The translations under genes were made by a program, and so were the position numbers. From assembly GCA_036504155.1 (NCBI GenBank), contig DASXVQ010000154.1, positions 20,153 through 84,152 on the forward strand: DNA of 64,000 nt. Reading direction: 5' to 3'. Below, one piece after another: positions 28,957 to 39,200 of this stretch. Source of the stretch: JACRCT01 sp036504155. GTDB lineage: Bacteria > Myxococcota > Myxococcia > Myxococcales > UBA5297. Under the pieces are notes generated by a model, which did no database searches, was not told the origin of the DNA, and saw only the letters and a program-made list of their open reading frames with translations. Each line of letters starts with the position of its first letter. The stretch's first letter is position 1.

Positions 28957-29388
28957 TCAACCCGGCTCTTCGGCCTGCGCCACGAACTTTCCCGTGGCGC
29001 GGGCCTTCTCTTGTCCGCCCTGCGTGACCCGGCCCTCGAGGACGTAGAGCGGGTGCGCCTCGCGCACGACGTTCACGCTCACCACGGCGCTCTCGCCGAC
29101 GGAGACCGGGCCCAAGTAGCGCACGGTCAGCTCGGCGGTCACCGCGCGGTAGCCGCGCGAGAACATGCAGTTGGCCATCGCGCTGTCGAAGACCAGCGCC
29201 AGCACGCCGCCGTGGACTACGCCGGGATAGCCCTCGAGTTCCTGGGTGCAGGAGAGCGGCGCCTCGACGCCGCCGTTCGCCGTCTGCGCGAAGCTCAGCC
29301 GCAGCCCGTCCGGACGGTTGGGCGAGCAGGCGATGCAGCGCGGGTGGAAGCGGTCGCGCATGGACTGGAAGTCGGACTGGGAGCTCAT
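28957..29388 (-). CDS. PaaI-like hotdog-fold thioesterase
   Basis: 143 residues from the ATG at 29388; an ATG nine codons later is possible. The hotdog core shows GVVHGGVLALVFDSAMANCM (the central helix with HGG) and ELTVRYLGPVSVGESAVV. Such enzymes hydrolyse acyl-CoA thioesters in the cytoplasm. Ahead of the fold lies HPRCIACSPN, a Cys18-x2-Cys21 pair. The divergent neighbour at 29505 has the same fold with a CFGC pair at the same place, so the two appear to be paralogs sharing a 116-base promoter region. Substrate unknown. Confidence 0.82.
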   Translation of the reverse strand: MSSQSDFQSMRDRFHPRCIACSPNRPDGLRLSFAQTANGGVEAPLSCTQELEGYPGVVHGGVLALVFDSAMANCMFSRGYRAVTAELTVRYLGPVSVGESAVVSVNVVREAHPLYVLEGRVTQGGQEKARATGKFVAQAEEPG

Positions 29389-29504
29389 GGCGAGCGCCAA
29401 GGTGCCGGAAGTGGGCGTTCGGGACAAGCCGGCGTTCCGCCGCCTTCTCACGGGGAGAGGAGACGAGCGGGCGCAGCCTGCGCGGCGTCCTTAGGAATCC
29501 GGTC

Positions 29505-29957
29505 ATGGACGCCAAGCCCATCCAGGATCGCTACCCCGACGACTACGCCCACTGCTTCGGCTGCGGCCGGCACAACGAGCACGGGCACCGGCTCAAGAGC
29601 AGCTGGGACGGGACCGAGTGCGTGGCGCGCTTCACCCCGCTCGAGCACCACGTCGCCATCCCCGGATTCGTCTACGGCGGGCTCCTCGCCTCGCTCATCG
29701 ACTGCCACGCCATGGCGACGGCCTCCGCGGCGCTGACGGCTCCCGGCGAAGAGGCGGTGCGCTGCGTGACCGCGAGCTTGAAGGTGGACTACCTGCGGCC
29801 GACTCCGCTGGGCCCGGTGCTGGAGCTGCGCGCCCGCCCCAAGGAGATCAAGGCCAAGAAGGTGGTGGTCGAGGTGCACCTGTCCGCGGGCGGCGAGGAG
29901 TGCGCGCGCGGCGAGGTCGTGGCGGTGCGGATGCCGCAGTCCATGGCCCATCCGTAG
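29505..29957 (+). CDS. PaaI-like hotdog-fold thioesterase, paralog of the divergent neighbour
   Basis: 150 residues. N-terminal HCFGCGRHNEHGHRLKS (Cys17-x2-Cys20) followed by the hotdog helix GFVYGGLLASLIDCHAMATA and the strand SLKVDYLRPTPLGPVLELRA. The usual HGG is YGG here, and D in IDCHAM is the candidate catalytic acid. Most likely an acyl-CoA thioesterase. Start ATG 29505. It is divergent from the similar gene ending at 28957; the matching Cys pair before the fold supports duplication followed by inversion. Confidence 0.82.
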   Translation: MDAKPIQDRYPDDYAHCFGCGRHNEHGHRLKSSWDGTECVARFTPLEHHVAIPGFVYGGLLASLIDCHAMATASAALTAPGEEAVRCVTASLKVDYLRPTPLGPVLELRARPKEIKAKKVVVEVHLSAGGEECARGEVVAVRMPQSMAHP

Positions 29958-30074
29958 GGCGGGCCTCCCCACGGGGCGATCCGGGGCCCGGCGCCGCCCT
30001 CCCGGTCGGGGCCGGGAACGGTCCGGACGAAACCCTGCGAACGGCCGGGCATCGACTCCACCCCGGGGGTCGAC

Positions 30075-31190
30075 ATGAGCCAGGTCCGCGTGCTGGTGGG
30101 CACCAAGAAGGGCGCGTTCATCCTCACGGCCGACGGAAAGCGAAGCGGCTGGAAGGTCAGCGGACCGCACTTCGCGGGCTGGGAGGTCTACCACCTGAAG
30201 GGCTCGCCGGCGGATCCCGACCGCCTCTGGGCGTCGCAGACGAGCGGCTGGTTCGGCCAGGTCATCCAGCGCTCGAGCGACGGCGGCGCGACCTGGGAAG
30301 CGGTCGGCAACGACTTCCGCTACGAGGGAAACCCCGGCAACCACCTCTGGTACGACGGCAGCGAGCGCCCTTGGGCCTTCAAGCGGATCTGGCACCTGGA
30401 GCCTTCGCTGACCGACCCGGAGGTGGTCTACGCCGGCGCCGAGGACGCGGCGCTGTTCAAGAGCGCCGACGGCGGGAAGACGTGGCAGGAGCTCCCCGGC
30501 CTGCGCAGCGTCAAGGGCCACCTCTGGCAGCCCGGGGCGGGAGGCATGGGGCTGCACACGATCCTCCTCGATCCGCAGGACCCGGCGCGCATCTTCGTGG
30601 CCATCTCCGCCGCCGGCGTCTTCCGCACCGACGACTCCGGCCAGACCTGGCGCGCGGCCAACCGCGGGCTGCACATGGAGCAGGAGCTGCCCGACCCCGA
30701 CTCCGAGGTCGGCTTCTGCGTCCACCGCATCGCGATGCACCGCTCGCGCCCGAGCACGCTCTTCATGCAGAAGCATTGGGACGTCATGCGCTCCGACGAC
30801 GCGGGCGAGTCCTGGCGGGAGGTGAGCGGGAACCTGCCCTCCGACTTCGGCTTCGCCATCGACGTCCACGCCCACGAGCCGGAGACGGTCTACGTCGTGC
30901 CCATCAAGAGCGACTCCGAGCACTTCCCGCCCGAGGGCAAGCTGCGCGTGTACCGCAGCCGCACCGGCGGGGGCCAATGGGAGCCGCTGACGAAGGGCCT
31001 GCCGCAGCGGGACTGCTACGTGGACGTGCTGCGCGACGCGATGGCCGTCGATTCGCTCGAGCCCTGCGGCGTGTACTTCGGCACCACCGGTGGCCAGGTG
31101 TACGCCTCGGCCGACGGCGGCGACTCCTGGCAGCCCATCGTGCGCGACCTGCCCGGGGTGCTCTCGGTCGAGGTCCAGACGCTCCCATGA
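30075..31190 (+). CDS. Asp-box beta-propeller (sialidase-like/BNR repeat) protein
   Basis: 371 residues without signal peptide. At least five Asp-box motifs (S/T-x-D-x-G-x-T/S-W): SSDGGATW, SADGGKTW, TDDSGQTW, SDDAGESW, SADGGDSW, spaced as in a 6- or 7-bladed propeller. Despite the sialidase label often given to such proteins, the arginine triad is not obvious, so glycosidase activity is doubtful. The stop overlaps the start of a ThiS/MoaD-like gene (ATGA), and the same two-gene pairing is, to my knowledge, recurrent in other bacteria. Function unknown; the propeller may bind the small protein. Confidence 0.82.
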   Translation: MSQVRVLVGTKKGAFILTADGKRSGWKVSGPHFAGWEVYHLKGSPADPDRLWASQTSGWFGQVIQRSSDGGATWEAVGNDFRYEGNPGNHLWYDGSERPWAFKRIWHLEPSLTDPEVVYAGAEDAALFKSADGGKTWQELPGLRSVKGHLWQPGAGGMGLHTILLDPQDPARIFVAISAAGVFRTDDSGQTWRAANRGLHMEQELPDPDSEVGFCVHRIAMHRSRPSTLFMQKHWDVMRSDDAGESWREVSGNLPSDFGFAIDVHAHEPETVYVVPIKSDSEHFPPEGKLRVYRSRTGGGQWEPLTKGLPQRDCYVDVLRDAMAVDSLEPCGVYFGTTGGQVYASADGGDSWQPIVRDLPGVLSVEVQTLP

Positions 31191-31486
31191 TCCGCGTGGT
31201 GCTGCCGTTTCACCTGCGCAACCTCGCGCACCTGGAGGGCGAGGCAGTGCAGCTCGAGGTCCCGGGCCGGCCGACGCTGGGGGCGGTCCTCGACGCGCTC
31301 GAGGCGCGCCACCCGGAGCTGCGCGGGACGATCCGCGACCGGGCGACCCTGAAGCGACGGCCGTTCCTGCGGTTCTTCGCCTGCCGGCGGGATCTGTCCA
31401 ACTGCTCGCCGGAGGAGCCCCTGCCCGAGGCCGTCGTCGGGGGCGAGGAGCCGCTGCTGGTGGTGGGGGCCATCGCCGGCGGCTGA
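31187..31486 (+). CDS. ThiS/MoaD-family ubiquitin-like sulfur carrier
   Basis: 99 residues with the beta-grasp pattern (IRVVLPFHLRNLA, then PTLGAVLDALEARHPEL) and ending in Gly-Gly (AIAGG), the C-terminus that an E1-like enzyme adenylates. MoaD and ThiS carry sulfur for molybdopterin or thiamin; here no moa or thi genes are nearby and the partner is the propeller gene, whose stop it overlaps. A Cys pair (CRRDLSNC) in the middle is unusual for the family. The E1 activator must lie elsewhere if the protein is used as a carrier. Confidence 0.82.
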   Translation: MIRVVLPFHLRNLAHLEGEAVQLEVPGRPTLGAVLDALEARHPELRGTIRDRATLKRRPFLRFFACRRDLSNCSPEEPLPEAVVGGEEPLLVVGAIAGG

Positions 31487-31608
31487 GGCGACGGCTCGCG
31501 GGCCGGTGACGGGCGCGACCGGTGCGCCGAAAGTAGCTCGGGCCATGCCAGGCAACTTCTGGCAAAATGCCCCTCTTTCGGCCGCTCACCACAGCACTGG
31601 AAAGTCCC

Positions 31609-34600
31609 ATGCGATCGACCCTTCGCAGCCTCTGGCTCATCTCCTCCCTCACCCTCGTCCTGGCCTCGTGCAACTGCAGCGAGGTCCCCGCCGGCGGAAA
31701 GTGCGAGACGAAGGACGACTGTCCGTCGGGCCAGGTCTGCATCTCGGGGACCTGCGCGATCGGAGGGGCTCCCGACGCCGACATCGACATCATCGGCCGC
31801 GACGCCGGCGGCATCCCGGGCGGCCCGGACATCAACGACCCCAACAACGCGCACAAGGACTACGACTGCGACGGCCTCTCCGACGCCGAGGAGTTCGCCA
31901 ACACCTGGGGCCCCGACGCCAAGCAGACCGACCCCGCCAAGGCCGACACCGACGGCGACGGCATCCCGGACGGCGTCGAGGCCGGCAGGACCGCCAAGGT
32001 CGACGGCGCCACCAACTGCAGCGTCGTCGCCTTCGACGCCGACCCCGCCACCCGCACCTCTCCGGTGGAGGCCGACACCGACGGCGACGGCCTGAACGAC
32101 GGCGTCGAGGACGCGAACAAGGACGGCAAGCTCGACCCCGGCGAGACCAACCCCGCCCGCCCCGACACCGACGGCGACGGCCTGAACGACGGCCTCGAGG
32201 ACACCAACAAGAACGGCACGGTCGACCCCGGCGAGACGGATCCCCGGAAGGCCGACGGCGACGGCGACGGCTGCCCGGACGGCTACGAGGACGCCAACCG
32301 CAACGGCAAGGTGGACCCGGGCGAGTCGGATCCGCGCAAGGCCGGCGACTGCACGCTGGGGACGCTCGACAGCGACGGCGACGGCCTCCCCGACAAGGTC
32401 GAGGTCCAGGTGACCAAGACCGACCCGCTCAAGGCCGACAGCGACGGCGACGGCCTGCTCGACGGCGAGGAGGATTTCAACGCCAACGGCGTCCTCGACC
32501 CCACCGAGACCAACCCCAACAGCGCCGACACCGACTGCGACGGCCTGGGCGACGGGGAGGAGAAGGGCTTCAAGACCGACCCGCGCAAGAAGGACAGCGA
32601 CGGCGACGGCCTGGCCGACGGCCTCGAGGTGGGACGCACCGCCTCGCCCGACACCGCCTGCGTCTTCACCGCCGACGCCGACCCGGCCAGCCGCACCTTC
32701 CCCGACAAGGCGGACAGCGACGGCGACGGCCTGCCCGACGGCGTGGAGGACAAGAACCACAACGGCAAGGTGGACCCGGGCGAGACCGACCCCGCCAACC
32801 CCGACAGCGACGGCGACGGCCTGTCCGACGGGGCCGAGGACGCCAACGGCAACGGCATGGTCGACCCCGGCGAGACCGATCCCCTGAAGGCCGACACCGA
32901 CGGCGACGGCATCCCCGACGGCATCGAGAAGTCCGTCACCAAGACCGACCCCGCCAAGGCCGACACCGACGGCGACGGCTGCAAGGACGGCGAGGAGGAC
33001 CGCAACTGGAACGGCGTGAAGGACCCGGGCGAGAGCAGCCCGCTGGTCGCCGGCGACTGCAAGGACACCGACTGCGACGGCCTGCGCGACGACGAGGAGG
33101 ACCTCGACAAGGACGGCGTCCTCGACCCGGGCGAGACCGACCCCAAGAAGGCGGACACCGACGGCGACGGCCTCGCCGACGGCCTGGAGAAGGGCGTGGT
33201 CGCCTCGCCGACGCCGGCGGCCTGCCCCGGCTTCAAGGCCGACGCCGACGCCGCCAGCCGCACCAACCCGCTCGCCGTCGACACCGACTGCGACGGGCTG
33301 CGCGACGACGAGGAGGACGCCAACAAGAACGGCAAGGTCGACGTCGGCGAGACCGACCCGGCGCTCGCCGACACCGACGGCGACGGCCTGCCCGACGGGC
33401 TGGAGAAGGGCCGCTGCACCAGCCTCGAGGCCCGCTGCGCCGGCAAGTTCGTGGCCGACGCCGACTGCGGCGCGACCAAGACCGACCCCACCAAGGCCGA
33501 CAGCGACGGCGACGGGGTGCCCGACGGTGCCGAGGACCTCAACCAGAACGGCAGGGTCGACCCCGGCGAGCTGAACCCCACGGTCAGCGATGCCGGCGGC
33601 GCGGTCACCCAGGCCTGCGCCAAGCCCCGCGAGGTGCAGCAGATCGACCGGTTCGCCTCCGACCTCACCGTCGCCGCCGCCCTGGAGTTCACCCAGGTGA
33701 CGACGCTCACCAGCGGCGGCAACGCGGTGGGCGCGATGCTCTACGACGGGACCAACAAGATCGTCGGGCTGGCCCTGCGCGTGCCCGCCCTGGCCAGCGT
33801 CACCGCCCAGGAGACCGACGCCCGCGCCAAGCTCACCTCGGTCGCCGCGCTGACCTCCAGCATCACCCAGCTGTTCACCAGCTGGGACCGCTACGACGCC
33901 ATGGAGGCCTACTACTCGCAGTCGGGCACCGCGGACCTGAAGACCCGCGCCAACGCGGTCGTCGACGCGCTCCTGCCCGGCACCACCGGCAAGCTCTCCG
34001 GCACCGCCGGCGCCACCGGCCCGTTCCGCATCCAGGCCCAGTACCTGCGCCGCAGCGCGAGCTACGCGATCGTCGTCATGGCCTTCGTCCCCGAGTCGCT
34101 GGCGGCCCAGGGTGACCGGCTCTTCCGCGTGGACGACCTGGCCAACGGCACCGCGCTCGCCCAGTTCGGCGACGTCAGCCTCCCGGTCTGCGAGAAGTTC
34201 GCGGCGGTGGCGATGCCCAAGGTGGACTTCGTGTGGGTCGTCGACAACTCCGGCTCGATGAACCAGTGGCAGGCCGAGGTCGCCAACGCCGCCGCGCAGA
34301 TGGGCACGCAGCTGGCCACCGCGCCCATCGACTGGCGCATCGCCACCATCTACACCGACACCGACCGCGAGGCCTCGCGCAAGAACACCCCGCGCCCCTT
34401 TACCCGCGACATCAACCAGTTCGAGCTCGACGCCGTTCCCGGCACCGCGGGCGTCAGCCCGGAGCGCGGCTTCGCCCCGGTGAACTACATGCTGCAGACG
34501 GGCCGCTGGCTGCCCACGGCCGTGGACGACCCGAACAAGGTCCGCACCGGTGCCAAGGTGGTCGTGGTGTGGCTGACCGACGCCCGCGAGCAGAGCACCA

Positions 34601-35871
34601 CCTGGCCCTCGGTCTGCGACACCGCCCCGCTGGGCACCGGCTGCCACCACGCCGACCTGGTCAACCTCTACAACCCCGTCCCGGCTGGCTACGCCAGCTG
34701 GACCGCCTTCTTCAACGGCCTGCCGGGTGGGCTGGGCAAGGCCTTCGTGGCCGGCATCGTGCCGCCGGTGGGTGCCGTCATGACGGCCTACGGCGAGGAG
34801 ACCCAGACCTCGGAATACCGCGACGTGATCACTGCGCTGCAGGGCCTGGAGGCCGACATGCGCGACAAGGCGGCCATGCCCAGCTTCATCCAGCAGATCA
34901 TCACCAGCGCCATCGGCAGCGCCACGCTCACCAAGCTCGCGCGCCCGCCCATCTCCGCCTCGCTCAAGGTGGCGGCCAACCAGGTCTTGGGCGCCGGCTG
35001 CAACAAGGACGACATGCCGCGCAGCCGCACCCACGGCTTCGACTACGACGGCGCGTCCAAGTCCCTGGTCTTCTACGGCGACTGCCGGCCGGCGGCGAAC
35101 CAGACCGTGGCGGTCTCCTACCGCTACTGGGTGGAGCAGGCCCCGGCCTGCAACCCGCCCTGCGCCGACCCGCTGGTGTGCGACCCGGTGAGCGGCTCCT
35201 GCATCTGCCCCTCCGACTGCGGCGGCTGCGCGGCCGGCAAGGTGTGCGACCTGGGCAGCTGCAGCTGCAAGTGCGCGCCCGACTGCGGCGGGCTGGGGTT
35301 CGGGCAGGTCTGCGACACGACCACCTGCCAGCCCAAGTGCCAGCAGGCGGTGACCTGCGCCGCGGGCTTCAAGTACGACACCACCGCCTGCAAGTGCGTC
35401 TGCGACGCGGCGGCGCTCGCCTGCGGGGCCGGCTTCCAGGCCGACCCGGCCACCTGCTCGTGCAAGTGCAAGAGCGATTGCGGCGGCTGCGCCACCGGCG
35501 AGACCTGCACGGCGTCGACCTGCAGCTGCGGCTGCGCGGCGGCGACCTGCCCGGCCGGCAAGGCGCTCGACCCGGCCACCTGCGCCTGCGAGTGCAACCT
35601 CGCCTCGCTGGCCTGCCCGCCGGAGAAGCAGGCGGACGCGGCCAGCTGCGCGTGCGTGTGCAAGAGCGACTGCGGCGGCTGCGCCAAGGGCTTCAAGTGC
35701 GACGCGGCGAGCTGCGCCTGCCAGTGCAACACCGCGGCGCTCAAGTGCGGGCGGACCTACCAGGCCGACCCGGCGAGCTGCGCGTGCGTGTGCAAGCCGG
35801 ACTGCGGCGGCTGCGGCGCCGAGGAGAAGTGCGACCTGTCGACCTGCAAGTGCACGGCGGGGCCGTTCTAG
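31609..35871 (+). CDS. Large lipoprotein: thrombospondin type 3 repeats, VWA-like domain, Cys-rich tail
   Basis: 1420 residues. Start at 31609 rather than the upstream ATG at 31567, because it gives a signal peptide with lipobox LASC. After CETKDDCPSGQVC, 18 Asp-rich units such as DTDGDGIPDGVE and DSDGDGLADGLE (about residues 80-665) match calcium-binding TSP3 repeats, interleaved with NKNGKVDPGETDP. A VWA-like domain has the MIDAS start D879-N-S-G-S-M. The last about 240 residues are Cys-rich modules (CKSDCGGCATGETC and similar). Likely a cell-surface protein stiffened by calcium and disulfides. A MITE-like sequence begins directly after the stop. Confidence 0.9.
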   Translation: MRSTLRSLWLISSLTLVLASCNCSEVPAGGKCETKDDCPSGQVCISGTCAIGGAPDADIDIIGRDAGGIPGGPDINDPNNAHKDYDCDGLSDAEEFANTWGPDAKQTDPAKADTDGDGIPDGVEAGRTAKVDGATNCSVVAFDADPATRTSPVEADTDGDGLNDGVEDANKDGKLDPGETNPARPDTDGDGLNDGLEDTNKNGTVDPGETDPRKADGDGDGCPDGYEDANRNGKVDPGESDPRKAGDCTLGTLDSDGDGLPDKVEVQVTKTDPLKADSDGDGLLDGEEDFNANGVLDPTETNPNSADTDCDGLGDGEEKGFKTDPRKKDSDGDGLADGLEVGRTASPDTACVFTADADPASRTFPDKADSDGDGLPDGVEDKNHNGKVDPGETDPANPDSDGDGLSDGAEDANGNGMVDPGETDPLKADTDGDGIPDGIEKSVTKTDPAKADTDGDGCKDGEEDRNWNGVKDPGESSPLVAGDCKDTDCDGLRDDEEDLDKDGVLDPGETDPKKADTDGDGLADGLEKGVVASPTPAACPGFKADADAASRTNPLAVDTDCDGLRDDEEDANKNGKVDVGETDPALADTDGDGLPDGLEKGRCTSLEARCAGKFVADADCGATKTDPTKADSDGDGVPDGAEDLNQNGRVDPGELNPTVSDAGGAVTQACAKPREVQQIDRFASDLTVAAALEFTQVTTLTSGGNAVGAMLYDGTNKIVGLALRVPALASVTAQETDARAKLTSVAALTSSITQLFTSWDRYDAMEAYYSQSGTADLKTRANAVVDALLPGTTGKLSGTAGATGPFRIQAQYLRRSASYAIVVMAFVPESLAAQGDRLFRVDDLANGTALAQFGDVSLPVCEKFAAVAMPKVDFVWVVDNSGSMNQWQAEVANAAAQMGTQLATAPIDWRIATIYTDTDREASRKNTPRPFTRDINQFELDAVPGTAGVSPERGFAPVNYMLQTGRWLPTAVDDPNKVRTGAKVVVVWLTDAREQSTTWPSVCDTAPLGTGCHHADLVNLYNPVPAGYASWTAFFNGLPGGLGKAFVAGIVPPVGAVMTAYGEETQTSEYRDVITALQGLEADMRDKAAMPSFIQQIITSAIGSATLTKLARPPISASLKVAANQVLGAGCNKDDMPRSRTHGFDYDGASKSLVFYGDCRPAANQTVAVSYRYWVEQAPACNPPCADPLVCDPVSGSCICPSDCGGCAAGKVCDLGSCSCKCAPDCGGLGFGQVCDTTTCQPKCQQAVTCAAGFKYDTTACKCVCDAAALACGAGFQADPATCSCKCKSDCGGCATGETCTASTCSCGCAAATCPAGKALDPATCACECNLASLACPPEKQADAASCACVCKSDCGGCAKGFKCDAASCACQCNTAALKCGRTYQADPASCACVCKPDCGGCGAEEKCDLSTCKCTAGPF

Positions 35872-35873
35872 GG

Positions 35874-35960
35874 AAACCTCCCCCCGACCCCCTCCAGCGG
35901 AGCTGGAGGGGGGGCTCGCGGGTGCCTGCGGCGGTCCCTGCGGAGCTAACGGCACCGCGT
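35874..35960. repeat. MITE-like element, left-end fragment
   Basis: Begins AAACCTCCCCCCGACCCCCT and continues through CCAGCGGAGCTGGAGGGG and GGAGCTAACGGCACCGC. It aligns along its whole length with the left end of the element at 51659-52028. No matching right-hand inverted repeat is seen, so it looks truncated. The rest of the 361-base gap (to 36232) holds only the minus-strand coding-like stretch described in the findings. Confidence 0.6.
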
Positions 35961-36232
35961 CGCTTGGTGCCTGCCCTTCCACGGCGACCGGGGTGATTGG
36001 GCTTCCTGCTGACTCCGCGCTGCCGCACGTGAATGGCTCGCTGGCGGCGATGGCCGTCAGCTCGCCGAAGGTGCGCTCCTTCCCGGACGCGTCCTGCAGC
36101 GACTGCTCGCCCAGGGGCTGGTCCTCGGGCTCCGAGGCCAGGAAGTGGAGCCCGGGCTCGGTGTCGAGCGTCGCCTCGGTCTCCGGGGCGGATTGACCGT
36201 CCCGGCAGGCCCAAGCGAAGCTCTCCGCACTC

Positions 36233-39200
36233 ATGAACCTCTCTGTCGCCGTCTACCAGCGCCGCACCGTCGGGGGCTTCCGCTGGGTGACCCTCGGCCT
36301 GGGGCCCCACAACAAGAGCCGCGAAGGCCAGAGCCCGACCAAGCTGCAGCGCAAGATCGTCGACGACGTGCGCAACGCGGTCGCCGGCGCCCCGCCGATG
36401 GACCTGGCCTTCTTCCGGATGCCCCAGGGCGTGCGGCTGGAACGCGAGCGGCTGGAGCTGTCGCTGCGCGGCGCCGGCGGGCACCGGCGGGCGAGCGGCC
36501 TGTTCCCGCTGGTGCTGGAGACGCGCTGGCGCACTCCCAGCGTTCCCATGACCATCGCCTACCACCCCGAGCGCCAAGACGAGTGGTTCCCGGTGCGCCC
36601 GGACGAGTCGCTGGACGTCCAGGCCGCGGCCTTCTTCGCGCACGCCTGGTCCGACCTGGAGGAGAGCGAGATCGCCGCGCTGCAGTCCGACCGCAAGGAC
36701 GGCCTGCGCGTGGTCAGCTTCGCGGGCCGGCCCAAGAGCCTGCTCGAGCGCATCGGCAAGAAGACCGGCATCTGGGACGACCTGGAGCCCACCGCCAAGA
36801 ACGCGCCGCCGAGGAAGAAGGGCCGCTACAAGGTCCTCGACAAGCTCGGCGTGAACCTCACCTCCCAGGCCATCGAGGGCACGCTCGAGGGCGGCATGCC
36901 CCGCTCGCCCTACCGCGAGCAGCTCGAGCTGCTGCTGGGCGGCGACACCAAGACCCCGGTCCTGCTCGTCGGGCCCTCGGGAGTGGGCAAGCGCACGCTC
37001 CTGCGCCGCTTCGCCTGCGACCGGCTGGAGAACGACGGCTGGGCGCTGCACAAGAACCTCGACCAGATCCACGAGGTCTGGTCGGTGGCCGGCAAGCGGA
37101 TCATCGCGGGCATGAGCTACGTGGGCGACTGGGAGCAGCGCTGCCTGGAGCTGCTCGAGGACGCCCGCGCCGGCAAGCGCGTCCTGGTCGTCGAGGACCT
37201 GCACGCCTTCGGCCGCATCGGCCGCTCGCGCGAGAGCGAGAGCGAGAGCAACCTGGCGTTGTTCTTCCAGGGTCCGCTCGCCCGCGGGGAGATCGCCCTC
37301 GTCGGCGCCTGCACCCCGGAGCAGCTGCAGCGGCTCGAGGACGAGGCGCCCTCCTTCGCCGCGCTCTTCACCATCCTCACCGTGCACCCCACCAGCGCCG
37401 ACGACACGCTGCGCATGGTCCTGCACGAGGCGCGCAGGCTCGAGGGCCGCCACTTCGTCTCCTTCGACCCGCCGGCGTACCAGGAGATCGTCGAGAAGAC
37501 CGGGACCCTGTGGGGCACCAGCGCCTACCCGGGCTGCGCGCTGCGGCTGCTGCGACAGCTGGCCAACGACTACGAGAACTCCTTCGTCACCACCGAGGAG
37601 GTCCTCAACCAGCTCACCTGGGAGACGGGCCTGCCGGACTTCGTGGTCGACCGCGGCTACGGCGTCACGCCCGAGTCGATCGATCGGGACCTCACCGAGC
37701 GGGTGATGGGCCAGCCCGAGGCGGTCACCGCCTGCCGCGAGCTGATCATCAAGATCCGCACCGGCCTGACCGACCCCAACCGGCCCTGGGGCGCGATGCT
37801 CTTCGCGGGCCCCACCGGCACCGGCAAGACCGAGCTGGCCAAGGCGCTCGCCTCGGTTCTGTACGGCGACCCGAACCGCCTGCTGCGCTTTGACATGAGC
37901 GAGTACCAGGGCGCCGACGCGGCGGCCCGGTTGTGCGGCGACGCCTGGGACCCGGAAGGCACGCTCATCCGCGCGGTGCGCGCCCAGCCGTTCTGCGTGG
38001 TGCTCCTCGACGAGATCGAGAAGGCGCACCCCTCGGCGCTGCACCTGTTGCTCCAGCTGCTCGACGACGGCCGGCTCACCGACGCCGCGGGCGACACCGC
38101 CGACTTCCGCCACGCGGTCGTCGTGATGACCTCCAACCTGGGGGCTCGCACCCGGGACTCGGCGGGCTTCGGCGAGGACGGGGCGGAGGAGGCGCGGGCG
38201 GACTCGGACAAGGCGGTGCGCGACTTCTTCCCGCCCGAGCTGTTCAACCGCATCGACCGCATCGTCCACTTCAAGCCGCTCACCGAGGAGATCGCCCAGA
38301 AGGTGGCGCAGAAGGAGCTGGCGCGGCTGCTGGCCCGGCCGGGGCTCTCCTCGCGCAACGTCTTCGTCACGGTCGCCGACGAGGTCCGCGCTCACGCCGT
38401 GGCCAAGGCCTTCGACCCGCGGATGGGCGCGCGCTCGGTGAAGCGCTGGCTCGAGGAGCAGGTGGGCGGCCGGCTCGCGGAGGCGCTGGTGCGCTCCCCG
38501 CCTGCGCCGATGCGCCGGGCCCAGGTGTACGTGCACCAGGGCGAGCTGAAGGTGGAAGCCGAGGCGCTGGTCACCCGCGACCCGGGCCCGGGCCAGCTCG
38601 CGCTGGAAGGGGCGGCGAAGGCCAGCCTGGAGGACCTGACGGTGCGGCTGCGCGAAGCGCGCTCCGAGCTCGAGGCCCTGCTCGAGGGCGACGCGCTGGA
38701 GGCGCTCTCCGAGCGGATGCGCGCGCAGCTGGCGGAGCTGGCCGGCGGCAGGGGCAGGGGAGAAGGCGCGTACGTGCTGGATGCCGTGCGTCAACAGGTG
38801 GTCGACCTGGCGGCGCGGGTGGACGCGCTGCTGGCCGATCCGGGTGAAGCGGCGCTCGATCGGATCGAGGCCGAGCGCTTCGCCGTCGTCGACCGCGTCA
38901 ACCAGGTCTCCGGCCCGTACCGGCTCAAGATGCTCGACCGGCGCGCGTTCCCGAAGGGCACCCAGGCCGCGACGCGCGAGCAGTTGCTGGACACGCTCGC
39001 CGAGCTGCACTTCCTGAGGCGCACGCTGCCGGCTTCGGGCGACCCGGCCCGGCACGCGGTGACGCTGGAGATCTCCCGGTTCGGTGCGGCGCGGTCCAGC
39101 GTGTGGGACGACTTCGCGTTCATCCGCAGCCTGGGCAAGACCTACTCCGAGGGTCGCGGGACGGTCGAGGCGTTCGCGCTGCGCAAACTCGACGGCGAGT

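Noticed and set aside
30075..31190. Active sialidase
   Set aside because: Asp boxes only define the propeller; the arginine triad and nucleophile of sialidases are not evident.
31210..36234. Very long minus-strand open frame (1674 codons) opposite the TSP3 gene
   Set aside because: Produced by the Asp/Gly-rich, GC-skewed codons of the plus-strand repeats; its translation is repetitive Val/Gly/Leu with no family signature. Only the first about 75 codons are considered separately as a finding.
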